A DNA stretch of 64,000 nucleotides. Origin: Prosopocoilus inquinatus. Lineage: Eukaryota > Arthropoda > Insecta > Coleoptera > Lucanidae. The translations under genes and the position numbers were made by a program. The notes under the pieces are model-generated. The model made no database searches and was not told where the DNA came from. It saw only the letters and a program-made list of their open reading frames with translations. Below are positions 1 to 12,761 of this stretch, piece by piece. The stretch lies in assembly GCA_036172665.1 (NCBI GenBank), contig CM069872.1:49338101-49402100 (forward strand), in the 5' to 3' direction. The number at the start of each line of letters is the position of its first letter. Position 1 is the stretch's first letter.

Positions 1-46
1 CGAGTTCGTCTCCGTGTATCAAAACATCTCAACGCGACGTGTGAAA

Positions 47-610
47 TAGTGTTGAGCGATACGTATCGATACTATCCAGCATCTCAGTATACTTTATCCG
101 ATCCGATACCCCATATTTTGTAATCGATAAATTGTCTTCCGATATATCGGTGGATTGATCCAATTAAATGAAGTATCTAGCATACTGCATCGAATAACGC
201 TATTTAACTAAGGTCCGATTTCATAATCGAACTAAAGGAAACTTTAAAATAAAAGTCACAGTCATAAGTCCAATAAGATGCGAAATCGTAGTTCCTTATA
301 CATCAGAATATGACTTTCGTTTTAAAGTCTCCTTTACTTCGATTATGAAATCGGCCCTAAAGGAAAATTTGTAATTCAAGTTATTTCGTACATGCATTTT
401 CAATGTCTTTTTATTACATAATTATTCAAACGGAGACACAATGCGAAATCATCTTTTAAATCATGTAACTTCGCTTTAAACCTTTCTTTTGGATTAAAAA
501 CAATCGTGCATCGATATTTATTCGATACTATGAATCGATATATTCGAAAACGATACGTATCGATTCCTAATTCCTAATTCCTCGCTTTAATAAAATATCG
601 CCCAACACTA
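47..610. mobile_element. hAT-type non-autonomous DNA transposon, complete with target duplication
   Basis: The ends are 15-bp terminal inverted repeats (TAGTGTTGAGCGATA at 47-61, its complement with one mismatch at 596-610). The 8 bases GTGTGAAA stand immediately outside both ends, at 39-46 and 611-618. An 8-bp target duplication with a TAGTGTTGGGCGATA-like terminus is the hAT signature. The interior is A+T-rich, has repeated ATCGATA motifs near both ends, carries a Harbinger-type MITE at 211-357, and has no transposase frame, so it would depend on an enzyme supplied elsewhere. The perfect duplication argues for fairly recent insertion. Confidence 0.85.
211..357. mobile_element. Harbinger/Tourist-like MITE nested in the hAT element
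   Basis: The two ends are inverted copies: AGGTCCGATTTCATAATCGA at the left, and at the right TCGATTATGAAATCGGCCC allowing for a gap. The inner arms, containing AAACTTTAAAATAAAAGTCA-like sequence, also pair. The flanks are CTA and TAA, close to the 3-bp T-W-A target of PIF/Harbinger. The same family recurs at 40213, 53502, 53637, 53754 and 54126. Confidence 0.75.
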
Positions 611-1660
611 GTGTGAAAGGAAACGCGGCGTTCGCCCGCTCGAGAATTCAAGTCGACGGTTCTAAAAATAGAAATAATAATAACGGAGTGACTGTTATAC
701 ATACAGGGCGTCCCAAAACAACAAAGGAAAAATAAACTGTAACAACGTGTGCAAAAAATAAAATCTCGGAAAGAAAAATACTTAAACTTTGCTTCCCTCC
801 CAGACACTCTTTAAAAAACAAAGAAAACAGTTTGCCAAGGCATGCCAGTTGTAATGGTTGGATGCATGGGATATCTGGAATGACTGAAAAACGATAGGTT
901 GGTGAAAGTTGGAGAGAGAAATCCAAAGGAGAAACAGAGGTTGAAGACTCCGAGAAATATGACAAGGGGTGGGAAGAAATGGTTAAATGTTCCAAAGCTA
1001 CGGGGTTGAAGACCTGTCAATGACTCTACCTTTTTTCTGGCATCATTATTTCTTTCGGGTGACTATGCCGGTTTTCCTTCAGCGTTTCATTCACTCCATT
1101 TTGATTTACGCTTTTCTTTTTGCTAGTTTCCAGTTCATGTGGTAGAGTTTGTTCATAAAGCAGGCAGAGCCTATCATCACTGCGTAAGCCGGAAAGAAAT
1201 AAAGCATAATCTAGAAAGCCAACACCATCTAGTTTCTTCTCAAAAGTTTTCTTGTACTGTGGCGGCTACTTGTACATCGGAAAATACTTTGCTCTTCTGC
1301 TGGGTTTTTTTTTTTTTCTGTGGATTGAATTCTCTTGGGTTTTCAGTCGTCTTTCTTTTTATTACATCCTGTAACAATTTTTGCTCTTTCGTGTTTCTTC
1401 TCTGTTTTGACGGTATACCTCTTGTGCTTATCCGAAGAAGGAAGAAGGAAGACTGGAATGAAGAATCTAGCACAAAGTTCTAGTTCATAACACTACTCAA
1501 GACTGCGGAAATCTTGAAGCGTTACGTTTAAGGAGAATCTCTAAGGAGAATCTTTAAAGAGCAAAAGGAAACCAAGTCGAAGAATGGTGGCAATATACTG
1601 CCCCCTGAAATGTAACTGTTGGATGTTGCCTTCATATTATTTTATAATATGTGAGTTTGC
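611..1660. other. No gene recognised; A+T-rich unique sequence
   Basis: Open frames here, such as 1139-1483 on the plus strand, run through homopolymer T and GAAGAAGGAAG tracts and look like no known protein. I see no transposon end, tRNA or array. Confidence 0.6.
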
Positions 1661-1835
1661 TTCATGGTTGATCATCATTAGTTGGTTCATTTTCAAGGTT
1701 GCCTTTTATGTGTGATACTTTGATTCACGGTTGGCCATTAGCACATCATTTCCAGGGTTACCTTGGATGTGGCTTTATTTCTTCATGGTTCGTCATTAGC
1801 ACTTCGCTTGCAAGGTTACCTTGGATGTGAGGAAC
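1661..1835 (+). repeat. Three diverged tandem units of about 60 bp
   Basis: Units begin at TTCATGGTT (1661), TTCACGGTT (1724) and TTCATGGTT (1782). Each continues through a CATTAG-like motif into AAGGTTACCTTGGATGTG or a variant. The steps are 63 and 58 bp. Confidence 0.75.
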
Positions 1836-3227
1836 AAGATGGCTTTTCTGCCATTAACAAAGTTTGCGCAGGCTGTGGGTTGGCTCCCGTAAAAACAGTT
1901 TTGAGCAAAATAAACCATCCCGTTGCGTTCAGCGACGTCAGAAGAATTACCTAAACATTATATCCGGCGCCTTCACCATTTTGATATGTCACAACTTTTA
2001 AAGGTCTGCTGCAAGCGTCATCGAATTGAGGAGGAGAATTGATGTCTTTCGTTGTTTCTGGAAGTTCGCTTAAGCGCAAATACATTTGAGGTTGTTGATC
2101 GACCTAGTTTAAGCATGTGATGTAGAGAAATAAAAATGTTTGTTGTTTTCAAAACCTATTTGGGTGTTGAGAGGTCGCTTCAATTTATTATCCTCTCGGT
2201 ATTGTGTGGATAAAAAAAAAGTAAAAATCCGCGTTTCCTTTAAATTCCCGGCCGATGCGATACAAAAAGCTCAGTTTCCACCTGCGAGGCGAAAACATGT
2301 TTACGCTTTTAATTACAGCGAATACCGACGAAATTTACTTTCGCCGCTTCATTTTTCAAAAAAAAATATATATATTTCTTATACTTTGATTGATGTTTTC
2401 CGCCATCTCTTTGGTTTTATGCTTCTTTTGTCGTGTATCGATACGCCATGGGGGAAGGTTACAAAGAAGCCATTACGGGCGTTTTTACACGCCCCCGAGT
2501 AAAATGTTTACAACTCCGTGTCATTTTTGTATTGTGCCGGTGGTAACAATGAGCCAGGAACGGCGAACGCGCTCGTTATTGCCTTCCACTTTTCTTTCCT
2601 CCACCGAGAAACCATGTAATAGTTACTTCGTAACTGCGAACGCGTCTGGAAATGTAAATATTGCTTGCTTCAAGTAGTTCAGAAATTTACATATCAATAT
2701 CAGTGTACAAATAGCCCGCCGACTTTTATGTAGTGCCTGAAAAATAACTCGCCGGCATAAATATTTATTATTATATTGCTCGCGGGGATAACGATGTTTC
2801 TGGGGGGTGTAATTTAATGATACGCCGGTGTAATTTTCGCCGATAGCACGCGATCTCTCCATTATCCTTGGAATTATTTTCCGAATCTCAACCGTGCGTT
2901 TAAGTGAGACCGAAATCCATTCGCTCGTTATACTAATTTCAAAAGGGGGACGGTCATTATGGACGGGAATTAATTAATTTTTACTTTGACACAATGTTGT
3001 CACGTGAGCTTGAATTAATAAAGTATAAAAATATAATTAAAATAAAATGACTTCAGTCTAATTAAGAATAATCAAAGCAATTTTATAAACATGATCACTA
3101 ATTGATAAATAAATTAAAGTTGCTCACGAAACCATAATTCGATGTCAGTTCTGCTAAGATATTAACAGCGAGTCTCTATGATACAAATTGCCGTCGTTTA
3201 TTTAGTTTATGAACCACGGAAGAGTTA
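1836..3227. other. No gene recognised
   Basis: Mixed sequence with short open frames at 2140-2502 and 2390-2677 that overlap each other and show no domain. Nothing repetitive stands out. Confidence 0.55.
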
Positions 3228-3545
3228 TTATTTAGTCTGCGCCGCCAGACACTCATAGAATCCCGCCGACGTATCCTTTTATTACGTGTTTAGTTCATGT
3301 GAATTACAGTTTTTTGCGAGGTGTTATTTCGACGGAGAGATTAAGTTGCGTTCACGCTCGACGTTTAACACTATTGGTCTTTCTTTACGTCGTTTTGTGC
3401 TCGGGTGGTTCCCGGTGATGTCATGATTTTTTGGATTCGTGCTGCTCTCCTTACTTGTAAAGGGGGTAGATACGGTTAGTTTTAACTTTATTAGAGGACG
3501 GCGGGTGTTTCGGGGTCGCGATAAAGTCTACTTTGCGTTCACTTC
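3228..3545 (+). repeat. Dispersed ~390-bp repeat, copy 1 (diverged)
   Basis: It shares the landmarks GACGGAGAGATTAAGTTGCG, the TTTAACACTATTGGTCTTTC segment and a gene-free tail with two later copies at 5256-6060. No reverse transcriptase or transposase is visible, so the family class is unknown. Confidence 0.7.
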
Positions 3546-5014
3546 ACAAAATATTTAAACAAATCCTCTTATAAGTAGTTATTTTGCGTAGATGAAATTC
3601 CTTTTTTTGTCTCTGATTCTCTGATGTTGTACGTAAGAGCAAGAGCATGAAACTTCTTTTTTTTGTTGTTGTTGGTTGCACCCTCGCTTCTTTCGAGCTG
3701 TAAACGCGCGAGGGTGAGAGAACTTCTTTGTGGTTTGGTGAGCGCTCCGTCGGGAGAGAGGTATTCGAATTCCTAAAGGGCCTCTCTCCTCCTTTGTGAC
3801 GTCATACACTGCAACCGAATTTTTGCAGTGATTTAGAGCGAGTGTGTCTTAGACGGGCGGCGCGGCGCGGCTATCGAAAATTTTCGCAAGACGTCCGGCA
3901 TTCCGGGGATTCGTCCGGGCGAATGCCGAGGCAAAATTCTCGGCCCGGCCTCACTCAAACAATTAACTCGAATCGGTTTGTTACAATGTTGGCAATGTTC
4001 GGTAACTATGCGGGCGATATACTGCAGAAGGTAATATAATTAAATGTTACGAGGTGTCACGTTGAAATGGGATCCGAAGTAAGCCACGAATTACATCGGC
4101 GTCGGACATACCTTTGGGAAATGCTTCGGAAATTACGGCCGCGGTTTAAATGATTTTCCTACTGGACTGTCTGTCTCGTTATTAAAGCCTTCCGGAAATC
4201 GATTAGCAAACTCAATAAAACGAAATCCCTTAACGGTGCACTTATTCGGGGCGAATTCTGCCGTTCGCAGAGATCTATCTGTAGTCGAGTGGACTATTCT
4301 TCCCTCCAAAAAAAAAAAACCGGGGGAACAAATTGCACGCGTCCGTCCCTTTCTAACGCGCGCCTTGCAGGCTGGTTTAATATATGAATCCGTCCGGGTG
4401 AGTCGGGGAAAAAAGCGGACGGGAACGCACGTAACAAATTACGGTGAAATTTCGGAAAATTTCTGCGGCGAGATGAACACGACTCTCATTTTCACGGCGG
4501 CCAGTTCTTTTCTATCACGTTGTCAAGATGACCCAAGTGACACAATGAAAAAGAAAGCGGGATTTTGATATTATTTACTTCCGACTTACACGTCCAAATC
4601 CCTACGAAATTAAGGAAAATCTTACCCTCTTAGTTTAGTTAGAACCTCTTGGAGTAATTCTTTTTTAGACGAATCAGATAATTTCATTTAACGTACAACC
4701 CTCTGGGATGCAGTATTAAGTGAGATGCTGTTACGGTTTGGAAAACCACTTTTCAGAAAACGCCCCGCGTATCGAGTTTGAATTTCATTTATCCTCGTTT
4801 GCCCAATACTAGGAAATTGTGTGTGTGGGAAACGCTTCATGCCGCACCTATTTCCTCAGCTTTTCTTTCTATCATCATTTCCGTCGCAAGATTTAATTGA
4901 TTTCTTAAAACGCAAATGATCTCACACTATGTGACACTACTCAGACGTTTTTAAAATACATCGGCCCTAAACCATCATAAAATTCTCGACGTGTCCGGAT
5001 TTCTTTCACTGCAT
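3546..5014. other. No gene recognised
   Basis: This stretch includes a GC-richer patch at 3840-4560. The 110-codon frame at 4236-4568 crosses an A10 run and resembles no family I know. The patch could be conserved non-coding DNA, which one sequence cannot show. Confidence 0.5.
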
Positions 5015-5016
5015 TA

Positions 5017-5190
5017 CAGTGAACTCTCTCATTACGGACACCTCTGATAAACGGACACCTCTCGTAACCGGACAATTTTGTGGAACTGTTCTATAGAACC
5101 TTTTAATAAAATTCTCTCTAATAAGCGGACCTCTTACAAGCGGACAGATAATTGGCGACGGTTCGTGTCCGCTTATCAAAGATTTCACTG
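5017..5190. mobile_element. pogo/Tigger-like MITE with TA target duplication
   Basis: The 174-bp element starts CAGTGAACTCTCTCATTACG and ends with the inverted form GATTTCACTG. TA is present on both sides (5015-5016 and 5191-5192). CAGTGAA termini with internal CGGACACCTCT-like repeats and a TA target are typical of pogo/Tigger members of the Tc1/mariner superfamily. It is far too short to code for a transposase. Confidence 0.85.
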
Positions 5191-5255
5191 TATTTATATT
5201 TTTAGATAAAGTTGCCTCATATTTTGCGATCGTCTGTAGGAAGGAATCCAAATTA

Positions 5256-6060
5256 TTTAATCTACGCGGTCAGTTAGTCATTAAATACCGCCAACGTCTG
5301 CTTTATTTAATTTTTTTTTATGAGAATTATAGTTTCTTGCGTGTTGTTCTTTCGACGGAGAGATTAAATTGCGTTCACACTCGACCTTTAACGCTGTTGG
5401 TCTTTCCTTATGTCATTTTATACTTGGTTATACTTCGAAAACAGTTTTGGCTTTATTATTGAGCAACGTGTTTGGAGTCGGCAGAGTCGTCTTGCGATAT
5501 CCCCAGGGCACAGTGGTGTATATTTCGTGTGGAGGCTATGGCCCTATGGCCTGTATTCCATGACGAACAAGGCATGCTAATTCGGTTCCGGCAGGACCTG
5601 GGGAAGGTTCCTGCAATTGTAAGGCCTCATTTTCTCAAACGAGAAAATATTTAGTCTATAAGACCATACAGCAAAAATGCAGGCAACGTCGACATTTTTA
5701 CTTTTTTTTTATGAGAATTATAGTTTTTTTGCGAGTTGTTATTTCAACGGAGAGATTAATTTGCGTTCACACTCGACCTTTAACGCTACTGTTCTTTCTT
5801 TATGTCGTGGGTTTATACTCGGTTGGTTCCTGCTGATGTTACGATGTTTCCGCTTTCGTGCTTCGAAAGGAGGTAGGGCCAATTTTGGATTTATTAGTGG
5901 GCTACGTGTTTGGAGTCGTCTTGCGATATCCGCAGGGTACAGTGGTGTGTTTTTCTTGTAAGGGCTACGGCCCTATGACTGCCTGTATTCAATGGCGAAC
6001 AAGGCATTGCTATTTCGAGTTCGGCAGGACCTCGTGAAGGTTCCTTCAATTACACGAAAC
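5256..6060 (+). repeat. Two tandem copies of the ~390-bp repeat (copies 2 and 3)
   Basis: Copy 2 runs about 5256-5648 and copy 3 about 5649-6060. Both contain CGGAGAGATTAA, a GCGTTCACACTCGACCTTTA segment, GTTTGGAGTCG, TTGCGATATCC and the late GGCAGGACCT block followed by GAAGGTTCCT. Copy 1 lies 2 kb upstream. The short open frames inside are by-products of the repeat. Confidence 0.8.
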
Positions 6061-7047
6061 AAATTGTACGCGTCCGGCTACGGCCGGAAATGACTTGGTG
6101 CCCAGTGGACTGAAACCCCTCGGAGTTGTCTCAGCCTCGTCCTTGATGTACAGGACAAGCTTTTAGGATTTGTTTAATTTTCTCAGCGATTCACTTAGAA
6201 TGAACGGCACGGTACGACTCATAGTTAACGTTGGTTACGGTCTTGATAATCGAGCTTGTTGGACAAGCGTGGTTTTGAACATATTTGTGACGATCATTCT
6301 GGGGAAGCAGAGCAGATCCGGCTTTCGAATCGGAGTTATTTTGGTTTGGCGTATTAATACGTCAAGATGGTGTGAAACATAACCGAGCGTATGTGGATGA
6401 CAAAACAGGCGAGAGATACCCTTATTTGTGGCTATGGCCTTAGGCCGAACTTTGCGGGTTGTATTGCTTTTGGACGCCTCACGCCAGACAAATTTAAATT
6501 CATGTTCTCTCTCTTATAAAGCTTTTGACGCATCCGTCAGCGGTTAATTTGAATTACTTTCGAGACATTTTTGGTGTGAATTTACAAGTAGTCGTCAAGA
6601 TAAAATCACATTTTAATCTTTGGTTAACCGTAACACTCCATAGTTTGACTTGTCGGATGCAATATTAAGGACTGCACACACTTAGTGGTGTTAAGCCCGC
6701 CACACACTGGGCAGATGTGTTTGGCTACATGTTGTTGCTGTTAAAGTTGTTGCATAAAGTGAGTCATTTCGGTTTCCTTTGATACTCTACTTATCTCCGG
6801 TTCAAATTAGGTAGCGCTCGTTGATTGTCGCGTTTAATTAACACCACACCCGTCACGATTGAAGCTGCTGACTGCGCCGTAAGCTAAATTCCTTGGCACA
6901 AATCTTGTTCTACGCACGGTAAGTAGCAGAGCAAACGGTCCGACGTTTATCTTAAGGCTCTCACTTAAAAATGCAGAACTTTTAAACCTTGGAAATTAAA
7001 GGATCGGAAATCTTCGTCAAGTATCTCTGCTTGCTTATTGCTTAATA
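6061..7047. other. No gene recognised
   Basis: Moderately A+T-rich sequence. A fragment near 6690 (GCCCGCCACACACTGGGCAG) resembles one end of a transposon, but I found no partner end. Confidence 0.5.
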
Positions 7048-7150
7048 TCATTCAATCCTCAAGAAAAGAAGTTTAAGTGTGATGATTCAATTCTCAAGAA
7101 AAGAAGTTTAATTATGATCATTGAATTCTCAAGAAAAGAATTTTAAGTAC
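7048..7150 (+). repeat. 35-bp tandem repeat, three units
   Basis: CTCAAGAAAAGAA occurs at 7058, 7093 and 7128, exactly 35 bp apart, each preceded by a TTCAAT-like or TTGAAT-like block. Confidence 0.85.
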
Positions 7151-7189
7151 GAAAGGGTTCATTTAAGGACAATCAATACAATCCAGGTG

Positions 7190-7880
7190 TTCTTCGTACA
7201 CCTTCTACTCTACACGCCGCATTTTCTCTCTGCGAGAACCTGGAAATGTCAAAATTCTAATAGTCTAGTGACTTTTAATGTTTTCTTACTTTCTTTCACA
7301 CTTTCTGAGAAAACTTTGAAAACTGTTCTAAAAAAAGTAAGACTTAAGATAACAAGGAACTAGATGGAAGCCAGCTGCTTACTCATTAGTTAATATCATT
7401 CCAGTTCATTCGCCTTCTACTTCATTGTCCCATTTTCCCAGACGAGAACCTCGAGGCACCCAAATTCTAATAGCATTTCTAGGTTCTAGGTTTCTCATTT
7501 CCTTTCTCAATTTTTTCAAAGGAGCCAGTTGCTTGTCTCATTACTTAATATCTTTCAAATTCATTCACCTTCGACTTCTATGTTTTCTCATTCCAGTTCA
7601 TTCGCCTTCTACTTCATTGTCCCATTTTCTCAAGCGAGAGCCTCGAAAAACCCAAATTCTAATGGACTAATAGTTTCGCTTTTCATTTTCAATCTCAGTG
7701 TGTGAGAAAACTGCTTTGAAAAAAACGTAAGAGCTAAGACAGCAACCAAAGAGCTAGTTGGAAGTCAGCTGTGCTTGCTCATTAGTTAACATTAATTAGT
7801 TCATTCACCTTTTATTTTGATGTCCCATTTTGCGAAAGCAGAACCTCGAGATACCCTAATTCTAATGGCTTAACAGCTTC
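7190..7880 (+). repeat. Degenerate repeat of about 150-200 bp, four units
   Basis: The block TTCATTCGCCTTCTACTTCA, then a TGTCCCATTTT run, GAGAACCTCGA and CCCAAATTCTAATAG recurs near 7190, 7400, 7560-7660 and 7800-7870 with indels. The open frames here follow the repeat and are not conserved between units. Confidence 0.7.
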
Positions 7881-8360
7881 GTAGTACGTGCCCAAAGGGC
7901 TTGAAAATACGACAACCATTAGGATTTGGATTGGGGGCAAGCCTCTAGGGGACTTTCCATCTTCCACACTGAGGAAATGGAACTAAGCATTGTCAAAGTC
8001 GAAAACGAGAATAAACCTTGAGAAACGGAAGTAAAAGTTGTATTCAGAAACGAAGAACGACTGGAAGTGGACCTAAACAGACACGAAATGGAATAGACGA
8101 AAACCATAAAATATTTCGTAGTGCATGACTCGCCAAGAAAGATGAGAAAATATGTCGAACTAAGAACGGAGCAACTAAACCGAACTTCTGTTTATGAACA
8201 AACCGACAAGAGACAATTTGGGTACTTGATGCTGATGAGGGTGAAAGAAGAAGATTTAGTAAAAGGAAGGCAGAGGCAGAAGAGAAAAGTCGCCATGATA
8301 AGTCAAGAAGAAATTATTTTTAGCAAAGGTTTCAAATAGACGTACATAGATATACATTCC

Positions 8361-8440
8361 CATCTACTCGAAGCCTTTGCTTTGCGGGGATGTGCTTCCC
8401 CGTCTATTTGAAGCCTTTGCTTTGCGAGGATGTACATCCC
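8361..8440 (+). repeat. 40-bp tandem duplication
   Basis: GAAGCCTTTGCTTTGCG is found at 8370 and 8410, each followed by a GGATGT...CCCCGTCT block. Confidence 0.8.
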
Positions 8441-11290
8441 CGTCTGCTACATGTACATGATCGTTGCGGATGTATATGCCAAGATTGATTGCAAAAGTTT
8501 CTGCAAGATTCAGAGTCCCTAACCGTTAGGGGTACGTAGATATCGTTTCATCATCCACGGTCTTCTCGTCCGCTAAAGACATCTTATGTTTCCAATTGAA
8601 AGTCAATCCACGACGCCTACCGGTGATAAGACTCGGACTTGCAGCAAGTTCTCTGTTCATTGCTACCCTTTTCACGATAGTCCCATCACCATCGTTTTAT
8701 ACCATTAGGTGTTTCTGTTCTTAGCATTTCCTGTTTTTTTTTTTTTTACAAAACGTAGAGGACCCATGTGTGTTGCTCATAGTGGAGTTGGTGGTTAAAT
8801 AATGTAGGAAAGAGAGAAACTTATTTTCGTTTGTGGTGGCCCAAACATCACTGTCATGGTAATCTTCTAATTGGAGTAAATCAGAAACAAATCCTTTTAA
8901 AGGACATCCGGAGTTAATAAATTCGGAATTGTGGGCCCATCCAAATAACGAATGCGCTGTATACATATGCAAATAAATTTAATCGCGACGTTTTTATCTG
9001 CAATAAAAGTTTCGGAAGTACGGGAAAAGAACGGGGAAAAAAAGTGATTTCGTGTACTTACATATTTTGCGCTCGGAGAAAGTCCATTTAAACTTTTTGC
9101 AATTTCCCCCAAAAAGAAAAGGCTCTTAACGACCGTCAAACTTCCCAAGTATTTATTAATAACGGCCACGGCCGTATAATATCCCTAAATCCGCCTTTAT
9201 TTTTTCCGATGGAACATTCTTGCCGATTACTCGGCACTTCCTCGCGGGTTTCTATATTTTTTAAACGTTCCTAGGGCGAACAGGCCAGGGGGGGTTTTAC
9301 GACAGGAATTAAATAAAATTCGGGGCGGCTCGCCTACTCATTGCTCGTGTTTAATGTAAGAGTGGAAATCAGTTTGGTGTGCGTAACACGACGTCGATTT
9401 GCTTTCGTGCCTGATTATTATCGGAGTTGAAAACGTTTCCCTATCCGTCTTAATCCATTTTCATTTCGATTTTGATTGAGCGAAACATTGCCACAAAGAG
9501 AAATTCGTTTAAAAATGTCACGCCACGCCAAGCACTTAATTTAACTTACACTTTAAGAGCTTCGCTCTGATTACATGACGGTTTGATTCAATAGTCCGCC
9601 ACAAACGCACACGGTACGTGGCGGACTTGGCGCGCACACTTAGTTCGTAAGTTTCGCTCCAAGTACGCGGATTAAAACATGCATCCATGCTTTGTCGATA
9701 CGCTAAGCTACGCTCTGATGAAGTGTTTTTTATTTTTATTTTATTGAACAAAAAGTATAGAATTAGCCTTTCAGTGTTTACGTCCATCATCAGGTAATCC
9801 AAAAAGGAAAATAAACCTTGAACACCGAAAGCCCAAAGAAAGTATTAAACATTAAAGCCGGAAACTGTGGAACATGTAATTTCCATTACTCGCGGCCATC
9901 GGGGGAACCCCCAACGGAAAGATGTAAGTCCGATATTTCGGAGTTAAGTAATTCGAATCGAAGTGCGCCCCCGGATTCGCGTCACGTCCCCTGCGGAATG
10001 AAGTGCTAACATCGTTGGTCGACGCGCGGCTTTATCAGATAAGCTGACCTCGGCGCAAATAGACGACGAAGAGAAGAAGAGACTCCCGGCTCGCAAATTG
10101 TCGGGTTTTTTTCCCGTCCGTGCGTTTTGTGTCAGCCCGCCGAATTCAATTTACGGCCATTTGCCTGTAAATGTTTTATGTGTTGACGGACGTGAACAAA
10201 CTTAATTTAGGATTACGGGAAATACTGTTGAATTATAAATTGCTGTGGATGTCCGCCTGTTGTTGAGCGGAATTGCTTTTTTTTTATTCTGGATTTCATT
10301 GCTGCCTTCTGCTTTTCCTCTTCTTATTTTTATTGCGCGGAGGTAATTTTATTACTTTTCGTTTTTACGTCTTTCACTCCACCAAGCTCAGAAAACAAAC
10401 AAGAAGTCTGACATTACGTTCGTCTTGTTCGTCACTTACCCGACCTTTTAACTCAACTTGAATTTTAGTTTACCGAATAAATAAACTGAAACACACACTT
10501 ATGTAATAATAAAATAATCAAACGCAATAACCTTTTCACAAAATTGTTTGTTAAAAACATTTCGTACACGATGCGTACATCGTCAGTAGTAAACAAAACT
10601 TCGCACCTGTACCGTGAGACTTTTTGAAAACAGGCCAGAGTTGGCTTTGGAATCACTAAACGTACGTCTAGAATAAATTTATTTACCTATCATTAATGAC
10701 AATTAATATTCAGATTTATCAAGAACAAACGCTATTAAAGTATGAAGTTTCGTATGAACGAAAATAATTTTTATTAGAGAGTTAGGAATCAATAATCAGA
10801 AATAGTGTGCGGGAATACTCATATAATAATAGTGTGTGGGAGTACTCATTACACAGTACACAATGCATCAACGAATTTATTGTGATGTTTGACGTACATA
10901 AGTAAAATTATTTTGACGCAGGGGACGATCACGATTGGTGAATAAGTAGAAACAATTTATTGTTGCACCCTGTTTCGGCATTCGGTTATTAACTTACCTG
11001 TTACGATGAAGAGTTGCATTTTTTCTGCCCTAAATTCGTTTTGGTTGTCCAGTTTTCAGGAGTCCAATAATTGGAAGAATAGTCAAAACGAACTGGTGAG
11101 GGATTGCAAAAATCACCGCGTTCCTCAAAAAAAAGAAATTGGCGGCAAAAAGGAGATTAAAAAGGTGGGGGGCGATAAAGATCTCTTTTCCAAGAAATAA
11201 GGGTTGAAGATGTTTGTACGTGACTTTTTTTTTCTTCTCGTTGATCGTTCCGTCGTCTTCACAAATTTACAGGGTGGGGTTTTGCTTTAG
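8441..11290. other. No gene recognised; long low-feature stretch
   Basis: Unique A+T-rich sequence with GC-richer islands near 9100-9330 and 9870-10160. A 27-bp near-duplicate containing AATAGTGTG occurs at about 10802 and 10829. No frame resembles a known protein. A decayed hammerhead-like string at 9780-9800 (minus) is discussed under rejected items. Confidence 0.5.
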
Positions 11291-11292
11291 GG

Positions 11293-11412
11293 CAGGGGTT
11301 TCCAACGGGATCGATGTAATCGACCGCTTTGAGGGTCAATGAAAACTTGAGAACGGCCTGCTGGGAGATCGATGAACCTCTAGGTGTCTTCTAAGGGGTC
11401 GATGAACTATCT
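11293..11412 (+). mobile_element. hAT-like left end (CAGGGGTTTCCAAC)
   Basis: CAGGGGTTTCCAAC followed by repeated GGTCGATGAA-like motifs resembles the termini of hAT elements whose ends read CAGGGGTTCTCAAC. A second such end is at 53147. I found no opposite terminus, so this is a truncated copy or one whose far end has decayed. Confidence 0.5.
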
Positions 11413-12720
11413 CACGTCGAGTAAAAAAGAAAAAAAAAACAAAAGACAATCAATTGATAATTAAAACGTAAGATCACGTCGAGTAAAATTAAATAAAATC
11501 ATGTCGGGTAAAATTAAACGAAAGAAAAATCGAAAAACAAAAGATGATCAATTAAGAAATCGTATTAAAATGAATTAAAGAAAAAAAAAAGAATAAAATC
11601 CGATCAACTGATTGTGTTGAAAATCAAACAAAATCATGTCTTGTAAAATCAAACGAAAGAAAAATCGAAACACAAAAGACGATCGCTTAAAAAATAGAAT
11701 TCAAACGAACAAGAGAAAAAAAAAGAATAAAAGCCGATCAATTAACTAATTGTGATAAAATTCATATAAATCGCGGAATAAAAAAATAAATAAAAGATGA
11801 TAGTAATGTTGAGACGAAAATGAAAATTGCTAATAAAAAAAAACTAGCAATAAGTAAAATTAATTTAAAAATTGAGGAACGAACTTTGTCACAATCCAAA
11901 AATTAATCTATGTATAAATGTTAAAGGAAAGAGCTGATCAATTAACAATTAAAAATAAAATCGAAGCGAATCCGATAAAAGAGAAAACAAATGATGGCGA
12001 TCGATCGATGGGATTAAAACGTAACATAAATTAACCCAAGTCAAGATCGATCAATTCATTACATCAAAAATTTAATTAAATAAAGTTAAATAGGTAATTT
12101 AAAAAAAAGGCGATCGGCGATGAAGTTAAGACGAAAAGAAACTTAAGACGAAAACAAAAAACGAAAATAAAAAATCTTATTAAGGGGACTGACGAATTTT
12201 TTAAACCAAAATATCAAGAAAAAAAGAAAAAAAAACAAGAGAGAATCAAATTGAATAAAGGGAAAAAAAACAAAAGCCAATAAAACTAAATGCGGAGTAA
12301 AAAAAATAAAATATGATAATAAAGTTAAAAAATTAAATAAATAAATAAAATCAGTTTATAAATGTTAAACAAAATGGCGGATCAATTAATAATTAAAAAA
12401 AAAGTAAAATTAAAGCCAACTGAATGAAAGAGAAAACAAACGGCGATCAATCGAAGAGGTTTAAGCCTAAAATAAATTAAAGCCGAATCGGGTTAATTGA
12501 TAATAAAAAATAGAAATAAAATCACCGCAAATAAAATCAAACAAAAGAAAAACGCAATAAGCATAAGATGAACAGATGATAAAAAATGATAAAAGAGAAC
12601 AAATCAAATAAAAACGAATAAAAGAAAAGAATAAAAGGCAACCAACTAGTTATATTAAAAATTAAATTGAATTAAGCCGAATGCGGAATAAAAGATTACT
12701 AAAATGTGATAATGAAGTTA
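11413..12720. repeat. A-rich degenerate repeat block, about 1.3 kb
   Basis: One strand is dominated by A, broken by recurring GATCAATTAA, AAAATCGAAA and CAAAAGACGATCA-like words. The spacing is irregular, so this looks like an old, heavily mutated tandem array. It directly follows the hAT-like end and may be that element's interior. No open frames of note. Confidence 0.6.
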
Positions 12721-12721
12721 G

Positions 12722-12761
12722 GGACGCAATTAATTATTGAATTAATCAATTAATTACGTCC
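12722..12761. repeat. 40-bp near-perfect palindrome
   Basis: GGACGCAATTAATT pairs with AATTAATTACGTCC across a short ATTGAATTAATC-like centre, with one mismatch. It marks the boundary between the A-rich block and ordinary sequence. Confidence 0.7.

Noticed and set aside
7919..8107. Short minus-strand coding frame
   Set aside because: 62 codons, no motif, and adjacent to a degenerate repeat.
9780..9800. Hammerhead-like string on the minus strand (CCTGATGATGGAC ... GAAAGG)
   Set aside because: CTGATGA and GAAA are present, but no stem II or cleavage triplet can be drawn; too decayed to call.
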